Below, one piece after another: positions 42,559 through 53,120 of a stretch of 64,000 bases of DNA. Source of the stretch: Meghimatium bilineatum (lineage: Eukaryota; Mollusca; Gastropoda; Stylommatophora; Philomycidae); the NCBI GenBank assembly GCA_034231615.1, contig CM067304.1, forward strand, positions 17,473,944 to 17,537,943, in the 5' to 3' direction. A program made the translations under genes and the position numbers. The number at the start of each line of letters is the position of its first letter. The first letter of the stretch is position 1. The notes beneath the pieces were generated by a model that saw nothing but the letters and a program-made list of their open reading frames with translations, had not been told where the DNA came from and ran no database searches.

Positions 42559-45123
42559 TTTTCTTCTTCTTCTTTCGTTCACTTGAAACATGTCTATATC
42601 TGTAATTCTGTCTCCTTAATAAAACTCACTGTCTTTTGTAGTTCATACAGTGTCCCATAGAGTTTTGATTCCAGTGTTGTTTCCTCTGGCCAATATGTCT
42701 GCCTCAGCGTTTCATGCTCAGAACACTCTTGAAGTATATGTTTGGCACTCTGTGCTGCCTGTCCACATGTACACATGGCCGTGTTGCCAATCTTGAACTT
42801 TGTATACATGTGACTGCGGAGTCGGTTGTGTCCTGTTCTGAGACGTAGAATTATAACTTGTTCTGATCTGTTCATATTGTGATAGTCATCTTGTGTTGGT
42901 GTTTGTGGCTTTCTTATTGACTTTATCATCTGTTTTTTCTGATGGTAGGTGATTGGTATATCTGGTTGGTCTTCGGCAGCACCTTCCTTAGCCAGTTGGT
43001 CTGCTTTTTCATTTCCTGGTATTCCACAGTGAGAGGGTATCCACTGCATGGTTACCCTATACTGGTAAGACAATTCGCTAAGTAGTTTTTTTAAGTCTGT
43101 TAGTTTTCCAGACTGGAGAGCTTGAAGCACTGACCTTGCATCTGTCAGGAATACCACAGGCTGTAGGTCAGAGTTGGAGTTCAGCAGTTTTTTAGCTGCC
43201 ACACTAATTGCCTGGATTTCTGCATCATAATTATTGCAGAATTTTCCTGTCGGTGTTCTGATTGTATCTCTAGGCTTGTGTGGATATTCTATATATACAC
43301 CTGCACCTCCATTCCTCACAGCATTCTGTGCTGACCCATCTGTGTACACTCTGACCCATATATCTTGTGGATATTCCTCATCCAGGAAACTGAGGGTGAT
43401 TGTCATTCGCTGCACACTGTTCTGTTCGTCCTCGCTTAGTATTCCTTTCACATGGGTCTGAATGTATATTGGCATTCCATGGCTTTCACTCCACGGGGTT
43501 TGCTCTGGTACAGACCTTAAGGGGCTGCCAACTTCAGGTAGGTCTGTAAGTTGTCTACGGAGTCGTTTAGCTTGATGGATAAAGCTGCTCCTTTTCAGTC
43601 GTCCCATTGCTAGATTTTGGAATCTTTCCTTCATTGGATGACTTGGCATACACTGAAACTTTTCTGCTTGAATTAGTACTTTTGTGTCTCTGCGTTCGCC
43701 AAGTGTTTGCATTCTTCCCATTTTCTGCATCTCTGCTATGGGTGTTGATTTCATTGCTCCCAACATTATTCTAAGTGCCTGGTTTTGCACTTTATCTAGA
43801 TCTTGTAATGTGGTGTTTGATGCAGGACACCACGCAGCTGAACCGTATTCCAGGTGTGGTCTTATGCCTTGCTGGTAAACTTTACTGAGTATATTTCCAC
43901 TGGCTCCCCATGTGGTTCCACTTAGTTTTCTCAGGATAGCTAGCTTCCTCCTGGCTTTTGTTGTTGCTTTGTTTATGTGCTGCTTCCATGTCAGCTTATC
44001 ATCAAAAGTAACTCCGAGGTATGTGGGTTGTTTGTCTTCTTTCAAGAGCTCTCCATCTATCTTCATATGACCAGCTTTTTGTTTTGGTGAGAGGGTAAAG
44101 AGTGTAGTGCTGCACTTATCTGTGTTAATGCTGACGCACCATCTATTAGCCCATAAGGTTAGGGCATCGATAGCTCTTTGTATTTGTTTAGTGGCCACTG
44201 TTGCATGTTCTTCCGTGCACCAGATCACCAGGTCGTCAGCATACATTGCCACTTTGATCCCGTGTGGTAGTTCAGCAACTAGGTCATTGATGTAAACCAA
44301 GAAAAGTGTGGGTGACAGGACTCCTCCCTGGGGGACTCCATGACGCAGTAGAACTTTCTTGCTCTTGCGACCATCTAATTGTACCCTGGCTCTTCTATTA
44401 TGCAGGTATGCTTTTACCCATTTGTACATTCTTGAGCTAACCCTGCAATTTCGCAATTTCTTTAGGAGCCCTTCTTTCCAGACCTTATCAAACGCTTTCC
44501 TGAGGTCTATCCATGCTGCTAGTACCAGTTTCTTTTCTTGGAAGGCATCCTCAATCTCTTGGGAGAGGTAGGTTGCCTGATCTTCAGTAGAGTAGCACTG
44601 TCTGAAACCTGCTTGCTGTGATACCAGAAGGTTTTCACTTTCAAGGTACCACTGCATCCTAAGATTGATAATGCGTTCCATTGTTTTACATAGACAGCTT
44701 GTGAGGCTGATGGGCCTGTAGTTGGAGACTGTGTTGCCATCTTTTCCTGATTTGAGGAGTGGTATCATTATTGCTTCTCTCCACGCCTGTGGTACATTAC
44801 CTGTGGACCAGCTTGTGTTAAAGATCTGCAGTAGCTTTGCTCTTGCTGCACTTCCCAGGTTTCTAATCATTTCATTGGACACTCCATCAGCTCCAGGGGA
44901 CTTTTTCATTTTCAATTTGGATATTGCATGCTCCAGTTCTCTCATTGTGATTGGTGCCTCCATGACTTCAGGTATAGGTTCACCTTGTCCAATGTATTGC
45001 TGGTTCTCTCGAACCTCCTGTTGTTTGTCTGGGCTGACTTTGACGTTATTGTCTTCTGCAAAGGAATCTGCAAAGTAATCAGCTGCATGTTTACCTGTTA
45101 AAATGTTTCTATCTTTATAAAGT
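42559..45123 (-). mobile_element. Jockey-like J1 LINE, 5'-truncated, 12-bp TSD
   Basis: This 2,565-bp insertion has its 3' end at 42559, with the tail reading GTGAACGAAAGAAGAAGAAG. It has AGACTCTGAAAC on both sides (42547-42558 and 45124-45135). Removing one TSD copy and the insert restores a regular satellite unit. It lacks ORF1 and the endonuclease; the copy starts just before the RT domain. It is the source-type sequence for the fragments at 11487, 58655 and 5743. Confidence 0.96.
42594..45122 (-). CDS. Reverse transcriptase-RNase H of the J1 LINE (5'-truncated, frame intact)
   Basis: This is an uninterrupted 842-codon frame of element origin. An upstream in-frame satellite stretch extends it to 880 codons from 45236. 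Numbered on the 880-residue frame: SPGADGV 113-119, NYRPISL 172-178, motif A WIDLRKAFD with Asp244, VPQGGVLSP 301-309, YADD 332-335 and thumb motif YLGVTFDD 406-413. The RNase H domain has YTDGS (Asp633), DAEIQA (Glu673), TDARS (Asp699), SHCGIP (His736) and GNEKADQL (Asp746). The C-terminal knuckle is C822-x-C824...H833...C838. The enzyme copies LINE RNA at the target site. All visible catalytic residues are present, but no endonuclease or ORF1 is attached and no promoter is seen, so autonomous activity is unlikely. Stop at 42594. Confidence 0.93.
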   Translation of the reverse strand, partial: LYKDRNILTGKHAADYFADSFAEDNNVKVSPDKQQEVRENQQYIGQGEPIPEVMEAPITMRELEHAISKLKMKKSPGADGVSNEMIRNLGSAARAKLLQIFNTSWSTGNVPQAWREAIMIPLLKSGKDGNTVSNYRPISLTSCLCKTMERIINLRMQWYLESENLLVSQQAGFRQCYSTEDQATYLSQEIEDAFQEKKLVLAAWIDLRKAFDKVWKEGLLKKLRNCRVSSRMYKWVKAYLHNRRARVQLDGRKSKKVLLRHGVPQGGVLSPTLFLVYINDLVAELPHGIKVAMYADDLVIWCTEEHATVATKQIQRAIDALTLWANRWCVSINTDKCSTTLFTLSPKQKAGHMKIDGELLKEDKQPTYLGVTFDDKLTWKQHINKATTKARRKLAILRKLSGTTWGASGNILSKVYQQGIRPHLEYGSAAWCPASNTTLQDLDKVQNQALRIMLGAMKSTPIAEMQKMGRMQTLGERRDTKVLIQAEKFQCMPSHPMKERFQNLAMGRLKRSSFIHQAKRLRRQLTDLPEVGSPLRSVPEQTPWSESHGMPIYIQTHVKGILSEDEQNSVQRMTITLSFLDEEYPQDIWVRVYTDGSAQNAVRNGGAGVYIEYPHKPRDTIRTPTGKFCNNYDAEIQAISVAAKKLLNSNSDLQPVVFLTDARSVLQALQSGKLTDLKKLLSELSYQYRVTMQWIPSHCGIPGNEKADQLAKEGAAEDQPDIPITYHQKKQMIKSIRKPQTPTQDDYHNMNRSEQVIILRLRTGHNRLRSHMYTKFKIGNTAMCTCGQAAQSAKHILQECSEHETLRQTYWPEETTLESKLYGTLYELQKTVSFIKETELQI

Positions 45124-46362
45124 AGACTCTGAAACAACATTGTGACTGATTTAATCATTCTGAGGCTCTGAAACAACATTGTGACTGGCTTAATCATTCT
45201 GAGGCTCTGAAACAACATTGTGACTGATTTAATCATTCTGAGACTGAAACAACATTGTGACTGATTTAATCATTCTGAGGCTCTGAAACAACATTGTGAC
45301 TGGCTTAATCATTCTGAGGCTCTGAAACAACATTGTGACTGATTTAATCATTCTGAGGCCCTGAAACAACATTGTGACTGATTTAATCATTCTGAGGCTA
45401 TGAAACAACATTGTGACTGATTTAATCATTCTGAGGCTATGAAACAACATTGTGACTGATTTAATCATTCTGAGACTCTGAAACAACATTGTGACTGATT
45501 TAATCATTCTGAGGCTCTGAAACAACATTGTGACTGATTTAATCATTCTGAGACCCTGAAACAACATTGTGACTGATTTAATCATTCTGAGGCTCTGAAA
45601 CAACATTGTGACTGATTTAATCATTCTGAGACTGAAACAACATTGTGACTGATTTAATCATTCTGAGACTCTGAAACAACATTGTGACTGATTTAATCAT
45701 TCTGAGACTGAAACAACATTGTGACTGATTTAATCATTCTGAGACTCTGAAACAACATTGTGACTGATTTAATCATTCTGAGGCTCTGAAACAACATTGT
45801 GACTGATTTAATCATTCTGAGACCCTGAAACAACATTGTGACTGATTTAATCATTCTGAGGCTCTGAAACAACATTGTGACTGATTTAATCATTCTGAGA
45901 CTGAAACAACATTGTGACTGATTTAATCATTCTGAGGCTCTGAAACAACATTGTGACTGATTTAATCATTCTGAGGCCCTGAAACAACATTGTGACTGAT
46001 TTAATCATTCTGAGGCTCTGAAACAACATTGTGACTGGCTTAATCATTCTGAGGCTCTGAAACAACATTGTGACTGATTTAATCATTCTGAGACCCTGAA
46101 ACAACATTGTGACTGGCTTAATCATTCTGAGGCTCTGAAACAACATTGTGACTGATTTAATCATTCTGAGACCCTGAAACAACATTGTGACTGATTTAAT
46201 CATTCTGAGGCTCTGAAACAACATTGTGACTGGCTTAATCATTCTGAGGCTCTGAAACAACATTATGACTGATTTAATCATTCTGAGGCTCTGAAACAAC
46301 ATTGTGACTGATTTAATCATTCTGAGGCTCTAAAACAACATTGTGACTGGTTTAGCAAACCG
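45124..46362. repeat. 39-bp satellite, right part, about 32 copies
   Basis: Units are 39 bp, with several 37-bp variants lacking CT (GAGACTGAAAC for GAGACTCTGAAAC). Each 37-bp unit shifts the frame, which ends the repetitive open frames on the minus strand. Variant markers (GGCTTAATC; GAGACCCTG) recur in blocks, pointing to unequal exchange. Confidence 0.95.
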
Positions 46363-46600
46363 ACAGTGTAGAACTAAAATGCTCGTAGGCAAAAACAGGG
46401 AGAGTTTTCAGAAGACAATCAATTTGACTATTTCATAGCTAAATTATGTAAACCCGATATAGATTTAACATCCGCCATTTTCGAAAGAAGGCTGTTAATA
46501 AATTTTAACATCTGCCATTTTAGAAAGAATGCAGTTAATAAATTATGTCAACAATTAGCTGTGTGGAGGGGGAACTGAACATTTTTTAAACATTCCTCTT
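46363..46600. other. Unassigned, with 50-bp partial duplication
   Basis: ACATCCGCCATTTTCGAAAG (46469) and ACATCTGCCATTTTAGAAAG (46508) are near-copies, each followed by AATGCAGTTAATAAATT-like sequence. No gene. Confidence 0.6.
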
Positions 46601-46734
46601 TCTTCTTCAGCGTTCATTCTCAAACTCCCCCTGGATATCTCATGTATCAGGACCATGGTCCTATTAGATTTCCAGAAGAATGTAATCCAGAGAATGGAAA
46701 TGCGTTGTGTCGCAGTTTTATTTGCGGCAATGGC
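46601..46734 (-). mobile_element. SINE-B, slightly 5'-truncated
   Basis: Minus-strand match with the GAATGAACGCTGAAGAAG tail, AGAATGTAATCCAGAG-type block and GACACAACGCATTTCCATTC. It lacks the first 20-25 bp and passes directly into a 39-bp minisatellite. Confidence 0.85.
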
Positions 46735-47018
46735 TTTTGGATGCTGAATTTTGGATTGATGTAATTAAGCAATATCCATGAATTTTGGATTGATGTAATT
46801 AAGCAGAATCCCTGAATTTTGGATTGATGTGACGTAATTAAGCAGAATCCCTGAATTTTGGATTGATGTGACGTAATTAAGCAGAATCCCTGAATTTTGG
46901 ATTGATGTGACGTAATTAAACAGAATCCCTGAATTTTGGATTGATGTGACGTAATTAAGCAGAATCCCTGAATTTTGGATTGATGTGACGTAATTAAGCA
47001 GAATCCCTGAATTTTAGC
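46735..47018. repeat. 39-bp minisatellite (second type), 7-8 copies
   Basis: Units contain GAATTTTGGATTGATGTGAC and GTAATTAAGCAGAATCCCT. The first two units lack GACGT and are 34 bp. It is unrelated to the array at 45124-46362. The 149-codon minus-strand frame across it is an artefact. Confidence 0.93.
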
Positions 47019-47159
47019 ATTTTGTTGACAAGTAAGAAGGGGTGGTAGGGGAAAAACTGGTACAAAATTGTTGTTGTAATTTATGGACATCGCCAATGGA
47101 TATAAACCACCGCTTGCAAGAGTTACATTTATTGAAGAGAAGAAAGAAAAGTGTCAAAA

Positions 47160-47460
47160 TGAACAAAAATAGGTATAAGTGTTACCAAAATAAGTCGATA
47201 AGACAACCTAACAACGAGACAGTAATATACGACGTTTCGATTAAAAAACCTTCATAAGGACAAACAAAAGACAACAGCAAACACATCTTATATGGAGAAA
47301 AAATCCTGATGATAGAAAGGAAAAACAAGGGAAGAGAGACAGTAGTGAGGGGACGACGGAAGAGGCAAAGATAGGACAGCATGGCAGAAGACACGTGTGT
47401 GTGAGAGGAAAATAAAGTGGTGAGTAAGGAGAGGAGAGTGCACAAAAGAAGGGGAAATAG
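47160..47460 (-). repeat. Penelope-like end with hammerhead-like core
   Basis: The minus strand has CCTTATGAAGG, a T-rich loop and CGAAACGTCG, then ACTGTCTCGTTGTTAGG and AACACTTATACCTATTT, collinear with 18485-18610. The CTGATGA box is altered. Upstream is CTCTC-rich sequence. Confidence 0.55.
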
Positions 47461-48217
47461 ATAGAGTATAATGAAAATAAAATAAAAATGACTTAACTCG
47501 ATTGTAGTCTGCGGTAAAAAGAGATATGAACTAGAGACACCAGTTCAGGGAAATAACGATTGTAATAGATGACAAAAGTTTGTTTAAGGCCTATGCTCCA
47601 CATGGCCCTAAAAGGTAAATGATAAATGACGTTCACATAAGAAAACCGTCACCATTAACAAATGGATAGAAAACAATCAACTGTTGAAATAAGCTTTAGA
47701 CCGCCAAAGCTCAATATTGATGTCGACCAATGTTCGGGAAAGAATGACCGGTGTCGCGTTAACTTCATCGCCCAATGCTCATTTATCCCATATAACAATA
47801 CAATACACTGAAATAATATCGTATACTTTACGAGAGTCGTGAGTATTGATCTTCTTCCAGTGATCTGTTAAAAACTACTACGATTTCCTTGTAACAAAGG
47901 TCACATTAGCAAGTAGGTAAATCCATGCCAAAACTAACAAGAAATCGAGCTGCGTTTGGCTTTAAAATATCTTTTCCTTTAAAAAATCTAAATATAATTG
48001 TGTAGAATGCAGCGTCAAATCTGTAGTTTTGTTTATTTTGTGAAGAAAATAATGTGACCAGGCGATTTAGCGTTGTTATGGTAAAAAGATACAAGGCAAG
48101 GGGGTTAGGAAACCTCAAGTAGAACACGTAAAAAATGAGTTCAGTGTTGATCTTGTTTTGTAGAATTATGGCGGGAAAATACGGCTGTTACAAGCTACTG
48201 ATTCTTCGTTTTTGTAG
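47461..48217. other. No recognised feature
   Basis: No exon or repeat family was recognised. Confidence 0.4.
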
Positions 48218-48219
48218 AT

Positions 48220-48320
48220 CAGGGGTTGGCAACACGTCAATCTTGATCTACTGCTGGATCGCGAGAATAGATTTAGTAGATCGCTAGCATTATTGCGAAA
48301 TAAATTGAAATTTTATTTTT
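48220..48320. mobile_element. hAT-like end, partner not found
   Basis: CAGGGGTTGGCAACACGTCA, followed by TCGCGAGAATAGATTTAGTA, resembles the CAGGGGT-type end of hAT elements with a sub-terminal palindrome-rich region. No matching inverted end was seen within 600 bp. Confidence 0.45.
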
Positions 48321-48835
48321 TTACTTTAGCGTTATCCATGGCCTAAAAAAAACCTTTTCATTAAATTTTTTTCTCAACGAAAAGGGGCTGGTGATCCTAT
48401 TATTTTAGGAATCCTCCACGTCCATAATCCATTATCGAAGATATACCTACAGCCTTAAATACTTTAAATACATATTTGACTTGTCTGAAGTACCACAAAT
48501 ATATAGCTATTAGAACCGTAGATATGGTCCTCCCTGGAGGAGGGGGGGGGGTGTAACTAAAATAATAGGTCACTCATGTGTCTTCGTGCGATATATCTTT
48601 TTTTTATTATTGTATATTTGATGTCCTTTTCGTGAAAGTGTGCTAAGGGGAGATCTTTTACTTTTCACCACCTCCCGCCACCTTTTTGGCTACGTTTCTA
48701 GTAATAGAATTAAATTGTATTGCTAGTGGGTGGGGGTAGTGGTTGGAAACCCCCTCTCTTAATCTACGAGTCGGGGGGGGGGGGTCATCGCTTTTATTTT
48801 AAAAGGGGAGATCATCTCACAATTTGAGAACTTCT
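48321..48835. other. No gene; G-run dispersed repeat
   Basis: G-runs at about 48540-48550 and 48774-48783, with GTGCTAAGGGGAGATC and TTTCTAGTAATAGAATT blocks, resemble other G-run copies (for example 62690-62830). Confidence 0.45.
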
Positions 48836-49314
48836 CAGTAGATTATCTTAATCTGTTGTAGATTATCTTAATCTGTTGTAGATTATCTTAATCTGTTGTA
48901 GATTATCTTAATCTGTTGTAGATTATCTTAATCTGTTGTAGATTATCTTAATATGTTGTAGATTATCTTAATCTGTTGTAGATTATCTTAATCTGTTGTA
49001 GATTATCTTAATCTGTTGTAGATTATCTTAATCTGTTGGAGATTATCTTAATCTGTTGTAGATTATCGTAATCTGTTGTAGATTATCTTAATCTGTTGTA
49101 GATTATCTTAATCTGTTGTAGATTATCTTAATCTGTTGTAGATTATCTTAATCTGTTGTAAATTATCTTAATCTGTTGTAGATTATCTTAATCTGTTGTA
49201 GATTATCTTAATCTGTTGTAGATTATCTTAATCTGTTGTAGATTATCTTAATCTGTTGTAGATTATCTTAATCTGTTGTAGATTATCTTAATCTGTTGTA
49301 GATTATCTTAATCT
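48836..49314. repeat. 20-bp minisatellite, 24 copies
   Basis: Near-perfect units GATTATCTTAATCTGTTGTA carry only five or so single-base differences, so the array is young or homogenised. Confidence 0.97.
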
Positions 49315-50165
49315 GGTTAGTTTGTTCTTAGATTGTCTAATCATTCCATGTTCTCGTCAGGTTAGTCGGTAAGTAGACTGGCAGTTAAGGTGTAGGCAGG
49401 GTGATTAGGTTTGGTAAAAAAATAAATAAAAGTGGGACACATATTAACTCTATATTACACGGTGTAGTTGTTTTTCTTTTGCACAATTCCACTTATATAT
49501 CTTGGTAATTTTGTGCACAATTTTAACAGTTACTTCCCTTTAAAGCCAGAAGTTTTCCGTGGACCTTTTAATTTTCAAGATATGATTCAGGGCCGTAAAT
49601 ATAATCTCTTTAAGGAGGTGGAGAAGGGAGGGGGTGTTTGTGACATAAATGTGTCTGCAAACCAAAAAAAGTTATGTGCTTTTTTTGTGCCAGATATTTT
49701 TTTTGGATCGTATTTTTGCGGGGAAAAAAATGTAGATGGAATGGGCAAGGTGGGGGGGGGGTGGGGGTTACGCTTATGACCGAGTTTATAATACTGTCTT
49801 TAGTCATGCGCCGATTTTCTAATGATGGTGGATTCCCCAAAGTCCCCCTCCCTTATCTACGAGTCCGCAGGCTATGTATGATATTCTGCTTGCACTTAAT
49901 TGGTAAAAGGAATTTTTGGCCACCCCCCCCCCCCCCAAAAAAAAAAAACCCAACATAAAAAAACAACAATTGTGTATATAAAACAATTTTGTGCATTTGT
50001 ACAAGGTATATTTCTCTTATTTAGTTTCACTTTAGATAGTTTTCCGAAGGCAACTATTCAGCATTGATACCACTTTAGTTTATTTACTTTACGCAATTAG
50101 TTTTTGTGGGGAAAAAAGATTTATTTCTCTCCAAAATACACATTATAAAGAAAATGGTACCACGC
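49315..50165. other. No gene; G-run/C-run DNA
   Basis: G-runs near 49751-49759 and a C-run at 49922-49936 with an A-run following. No exon was recognised. Confidence 0.45.
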
Positions 50166-50580
50166 CCATCATCATCATCATCAAGTGCCGTCTCCGCAAC
50201 GAAGGTTGGCTGCAACGTATCTCCAACATCTCCTGTCTCTTGTCTTGGTGGTGCACTCTGCTAGACTGTAACCTGTCCATCGTGTAATGTTACTCTCCCA
50301 CTTGTATCTCTGCCTACCTCTTGCTCGCTTCCCTTTAACTTTACCCTCAAGTAAGGTCTTCAATAGGGTGTCATGTCTTTTAATGTGTCCAAAGTATTTT
50401 ATTTGCCTGATCTTTATTTCTCTTAGTAGTTCTTTCTTCATATTAAGTGTTTTTAGCACCTCTTTATTTGTTTTCTTCTCTTTCCATGATGTTCTCCCTA
50501 TTCTTCTATATACCCACATCTCAAAGGCATCAATTTTGTCTTCTAATTGTTTATTTAGTGTCCATGTTCATAGAACATAG
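50166..50580 (-). mobile_element. LINE group 2, 3' fragment, frame intact
   Basis: The minus-strand frame runs from MWVYRRIGRTSWKEKKTNKE through IKIRQIKYFGHIKRHDTLLK, LLEGKVKGKRARGRQRYKWE and WTGYSLAECTTKTRDRRCWR to a stop, then (TGATGA)n. This is the least decayed group 2 tail. It follows the RT domain and contains the common FGHIKRHD motif. Confidence 0.9.
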
Positions 50581-50652
50581 AAGCATTTGTATATAAACTT
50601 TCATATTTATTTTACATGTTATGCGTAATTGAAACTAATACACTTGAAATAT

Positions 50653-51256
50653 TCAGTAATCATATATTTATCATGTATATCAATTGATATATTCATATAT
50701 TTATCATGTATATCAATTGATATATTCATATATTTATCATGTATATCTATTGATATATTCATATATTTATCATGTATATCAATTGATATATTCATATATT
50801 TATCATGTATATCAATTGATATATTCATATATTTATCATGTATATCAATTGATATATTCATATATTTATCATGTATATCATTTGATATATTCATATATTT
50901 ATCATGTATATCAATTGATATATTCATATATTTATCATGTATATCAATTGATATATTCATATATTTATCATGTATATCAATTGATATATTCATATATTTA
51001 TCATGTATATCAATTGATATATTCATATATTTATCATGTATATCAATTGATATATTCATATATTTATCATGTATATCAATTGATATATTCATATATTTAT
51101 CATGTATATCAATTGATATATTCATATATTTATCATGTATATCAATTGATATATTCATATATTTATCATGTATATCAATTGATATATTCATATATGTATC
51201 ATGTATATCAATTGATATATTAATATATTTATCATGTATATCAATTGATATATTCT
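50653..51256. repeat. 33-bp minisatellite with a palindrome in each unit, about 18 copies
   Basis: Each unit carries the 16-bp palindrome TATATCAATTGATATA plus TTCATATATTTATCATG. The unit is a multiple of 3, so both strands show open frames of 179-220 codons, all artefacts. Confidence 0.96.
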
Positions 51257-51284
51257 TTTTAGAACATTATCTTCGTCGTGGATA

Positions 51285-51910
51285 CTCTTAACGTCTCTCT
51301 GTTCCAGGCAAGCAGGCCTGCATTCGTTAGAGACATGTGCATACATTCTTCGATGTCGCTGGTCCATTATCTTATTGGTTTTCCTCTTTTTCTCTTACCC
51401 AATTTTCTGCCTTCGTGTTGCTTTAAGTGTCATGATACCATCATGTCGCTTTAAGTGTCATGATACCATCATGTCGCTTTAAGTGTCATGATACCATCAT
51501 GTCGCTTTAAGTGTCATGATACCATCATGTCGCTTTAAGTGTCATGATACCATCATGTCACTTTAAGTGTCTAAAGTATTGTAGTTTCCTTCTAATGGTG
51601 GTATTTAGAAGCCACCGTTAATTTAGTTTCAGTAATTTCAAAACTTCAATGTCCTTCTTTTTCTCTGTTCATGATATTCGTAGGATCTTTCTGTAGCACT
51701 TCATTTCAAATGAGTATATTCTTATGGATATTGTTTTGTTTAAAGTCCAAGTCTTGAATTTTTATGTTACCACTGCGAAAACACATGATCTTAAAAGGGT
51801 TACTTTAATGTCGTTATTACTAAATTGCCATATCTTTCTCATTTGTGTCAAGTTGAGTGTTGGAATTGCGAGTCTTCTTCTAATCTCGACTGAATGAATG
51901 CATTGAACAC
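51285..51910 (-). mobile_element. LINE group 3 fragment carrying an internal minisatellite
   Basis: The minus strand reads SVEIRRRLAIPTLNLTQM, TWTLNKTISIRIYSFEMKCY, RKILRIS, then YFRHLK-HDG followed by the 28-bp repeat, then GRKLGKRKRGKPIR and EECMHMSLTNAGLLAWNRE. The order matches the group 3 tail. The repeat sits exactly at the FGHIKRHDG position. Confidence 0.8.
51420..51570. repeat. 28-bp minisatellite inside a LINE, 5 copies
   Basis: Perfect units CATGTCGCTTTAAGTGTCAT plus GATACCAT. The sequence derives from the LINE coding region around it; 28 bp breaks the LINE frame. Confidence 0.93.
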
Positions 51911-52139
51911 TGACATCCGCTAAAATGGCCGACGAAAATGAATGTGTTTTCCTTACAGCATCAAATTAACGGATTTTCCTCTCAAAAGAAACGGTAGCCT
52001 ACTAGAGTAAACTGCCTAGAAATTCAGAATGGGTATATATTTATCACGAGAAAACCTTAAATGGTATAATAGAGGAACTTGGGAGGGAGGGGGGTCGTTT
52101 TATATGAACGTGTCATATGAACGTCAATATTGGCACTCT

Positions 52140-52215
52140 TGCACGTTGTTTTTTGTATCTAGTCTGATAAATGCCTATTAGTCAAAACGTCGATTTATGT
52201 GTGTTATCATGTGTA
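52140..52215 (+). repeat. Degenerate hammerhead-like repeat
   Basis: TCTGATAAATGCCTATTAGT, then CAAAACGTCGATTTATGTGT and GTTATCATGTGTATTTCCAG, matches the minus-strand copy at 5985-6080. Confidence 0.5.
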
Positions 52216-52409
52216 TTTCCAGTGATTAGCAAAACATCATTACCATGTTCCAAGCTTTGCCTGTATTGTTAACAACTTCCCAACATTCCCCTTCGTCTGT
52301 GTTTTCTAGTCAATAATCTACCCTCTACCATTATCTGTATCTATAAATCAAGAACTTTGTTAATTATGCAGTCCTGTGGACTCATCGGGATCATTCTTCG
52401 AAAGTCGCT

Positions 52410-52685
52410 TGTGTATTACCCGGACCCGAAATGGAAACACATAATAGCAACACTGTTTACTTTCATGCATGTCGTAAGTAGCGACTAAGGAGGTTATAGG
52501 GTTGAGTTTGATGTCGGTTCCATATATGGTCAAAGAGAATCAAAACCATCCTGAAGTTGGATTTCCAGGCCTAAAAGGGCAGACATCTCAACAATGCTGT
52601 AAACCATGTCCCAACGCACTTTATTCTCCGGACTACATCCGGAAAAATCTACAAGAGTTTGAGAACGAACGCAGAAGAAGAAGAT
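52410..52685 (+). mobile_element. SINE-A, diverged copy
   Basis: TATTACCCGGACCCGAAATG, CATGCATGTCGTAAGTAGCG and CTCCGGACTACATCCGGAAA blocks, then GAACGAACGCAGAAGAAGAAG. Full length but old. Confidence 0.85.
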
Positions 52686-52842
52686 TGTTCGAAAATTTAT
52701 TGTCCGTTATTTTATATTTTCCGAGATGTTGATTGGCATAGTATATACAATGTGACCAGTGAGTCATGAAAAAAAGTCAATTCGCGTCACTTCTGATGAA
52801 TCCAGAGGTTTGTATACATCACGAAAGACACGTATAAACAGA

Positions 52843-53107
52843 TCTCTTGAGAATCTCCCTAGCGTAGTGGTTAAGTTGTTTGTCTTGTGTTCAAGAGGTC
52901 ATGGGTTCGAATCCGACTCGTGTCGTCTTGTGTATAAGATGGATTCTTTCGGAGATCTCTGTGGATTATCGTTTGAAGCTACGGAGTTACGTGCTATGAG
53001 TGGTACTCTCGGCAGGCGTCGTACCGCTTCGTTGAGAGTGACGGAGTACATATGGGAAACCGAGTACAGTGAAGTCAATCATCTACCTCTTTTGAACCCT
53101 CATTTGA
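52843..53107 (+). mobile_element. SINE-C, complete tRNA-headed SINE, perfect 13-bp TSD
   Basis: The head CTAGCGTAGTGGTTAAGTTG has a canonical A box. GGGTTCGAATCC about 45 bp later is a perfect B box. A 190-bp body and the end CCTCTTTTGAACCCTCATTT follow. ACGTATAAACAGA is repeated at 52830-52842 and 53108-53120. The 265-bp element lacks a poly-A tail. A 3' fragment is at 19085-19180. No host gene is affected. Confidence 0.9.
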
Positions 53108-53120
53108 ACGTATAAACAGA

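Noticed and set aside
45229-46320. Repeated MIKSVTMLFQ-type frames on the minus strand
   Set aside because: 39-bp satellite artefact, ended wherever a 37-bp unit shifts the phase.
47182-47445. 87-codon minus-strand frame near the hammerhead-like motif
   Set aside because: Pyrimidine-rich low-complexity frame without motifs; lies in the non-coding end of a Penelope-like relic.
50619-51291. Frames of 179-220 codons on both strands
   Set aside because: 33-bp array (multiple of 3) without stops; no gene evidence.
52855-52935. Possible tRNA gene (also 57500-57585, 39750-39811, 34311-34382, 12785-12895)
   Set aside because: A and B boxes are present but acceptor and anticodon arms do not pair well, and the heads continue into SINE bodies.
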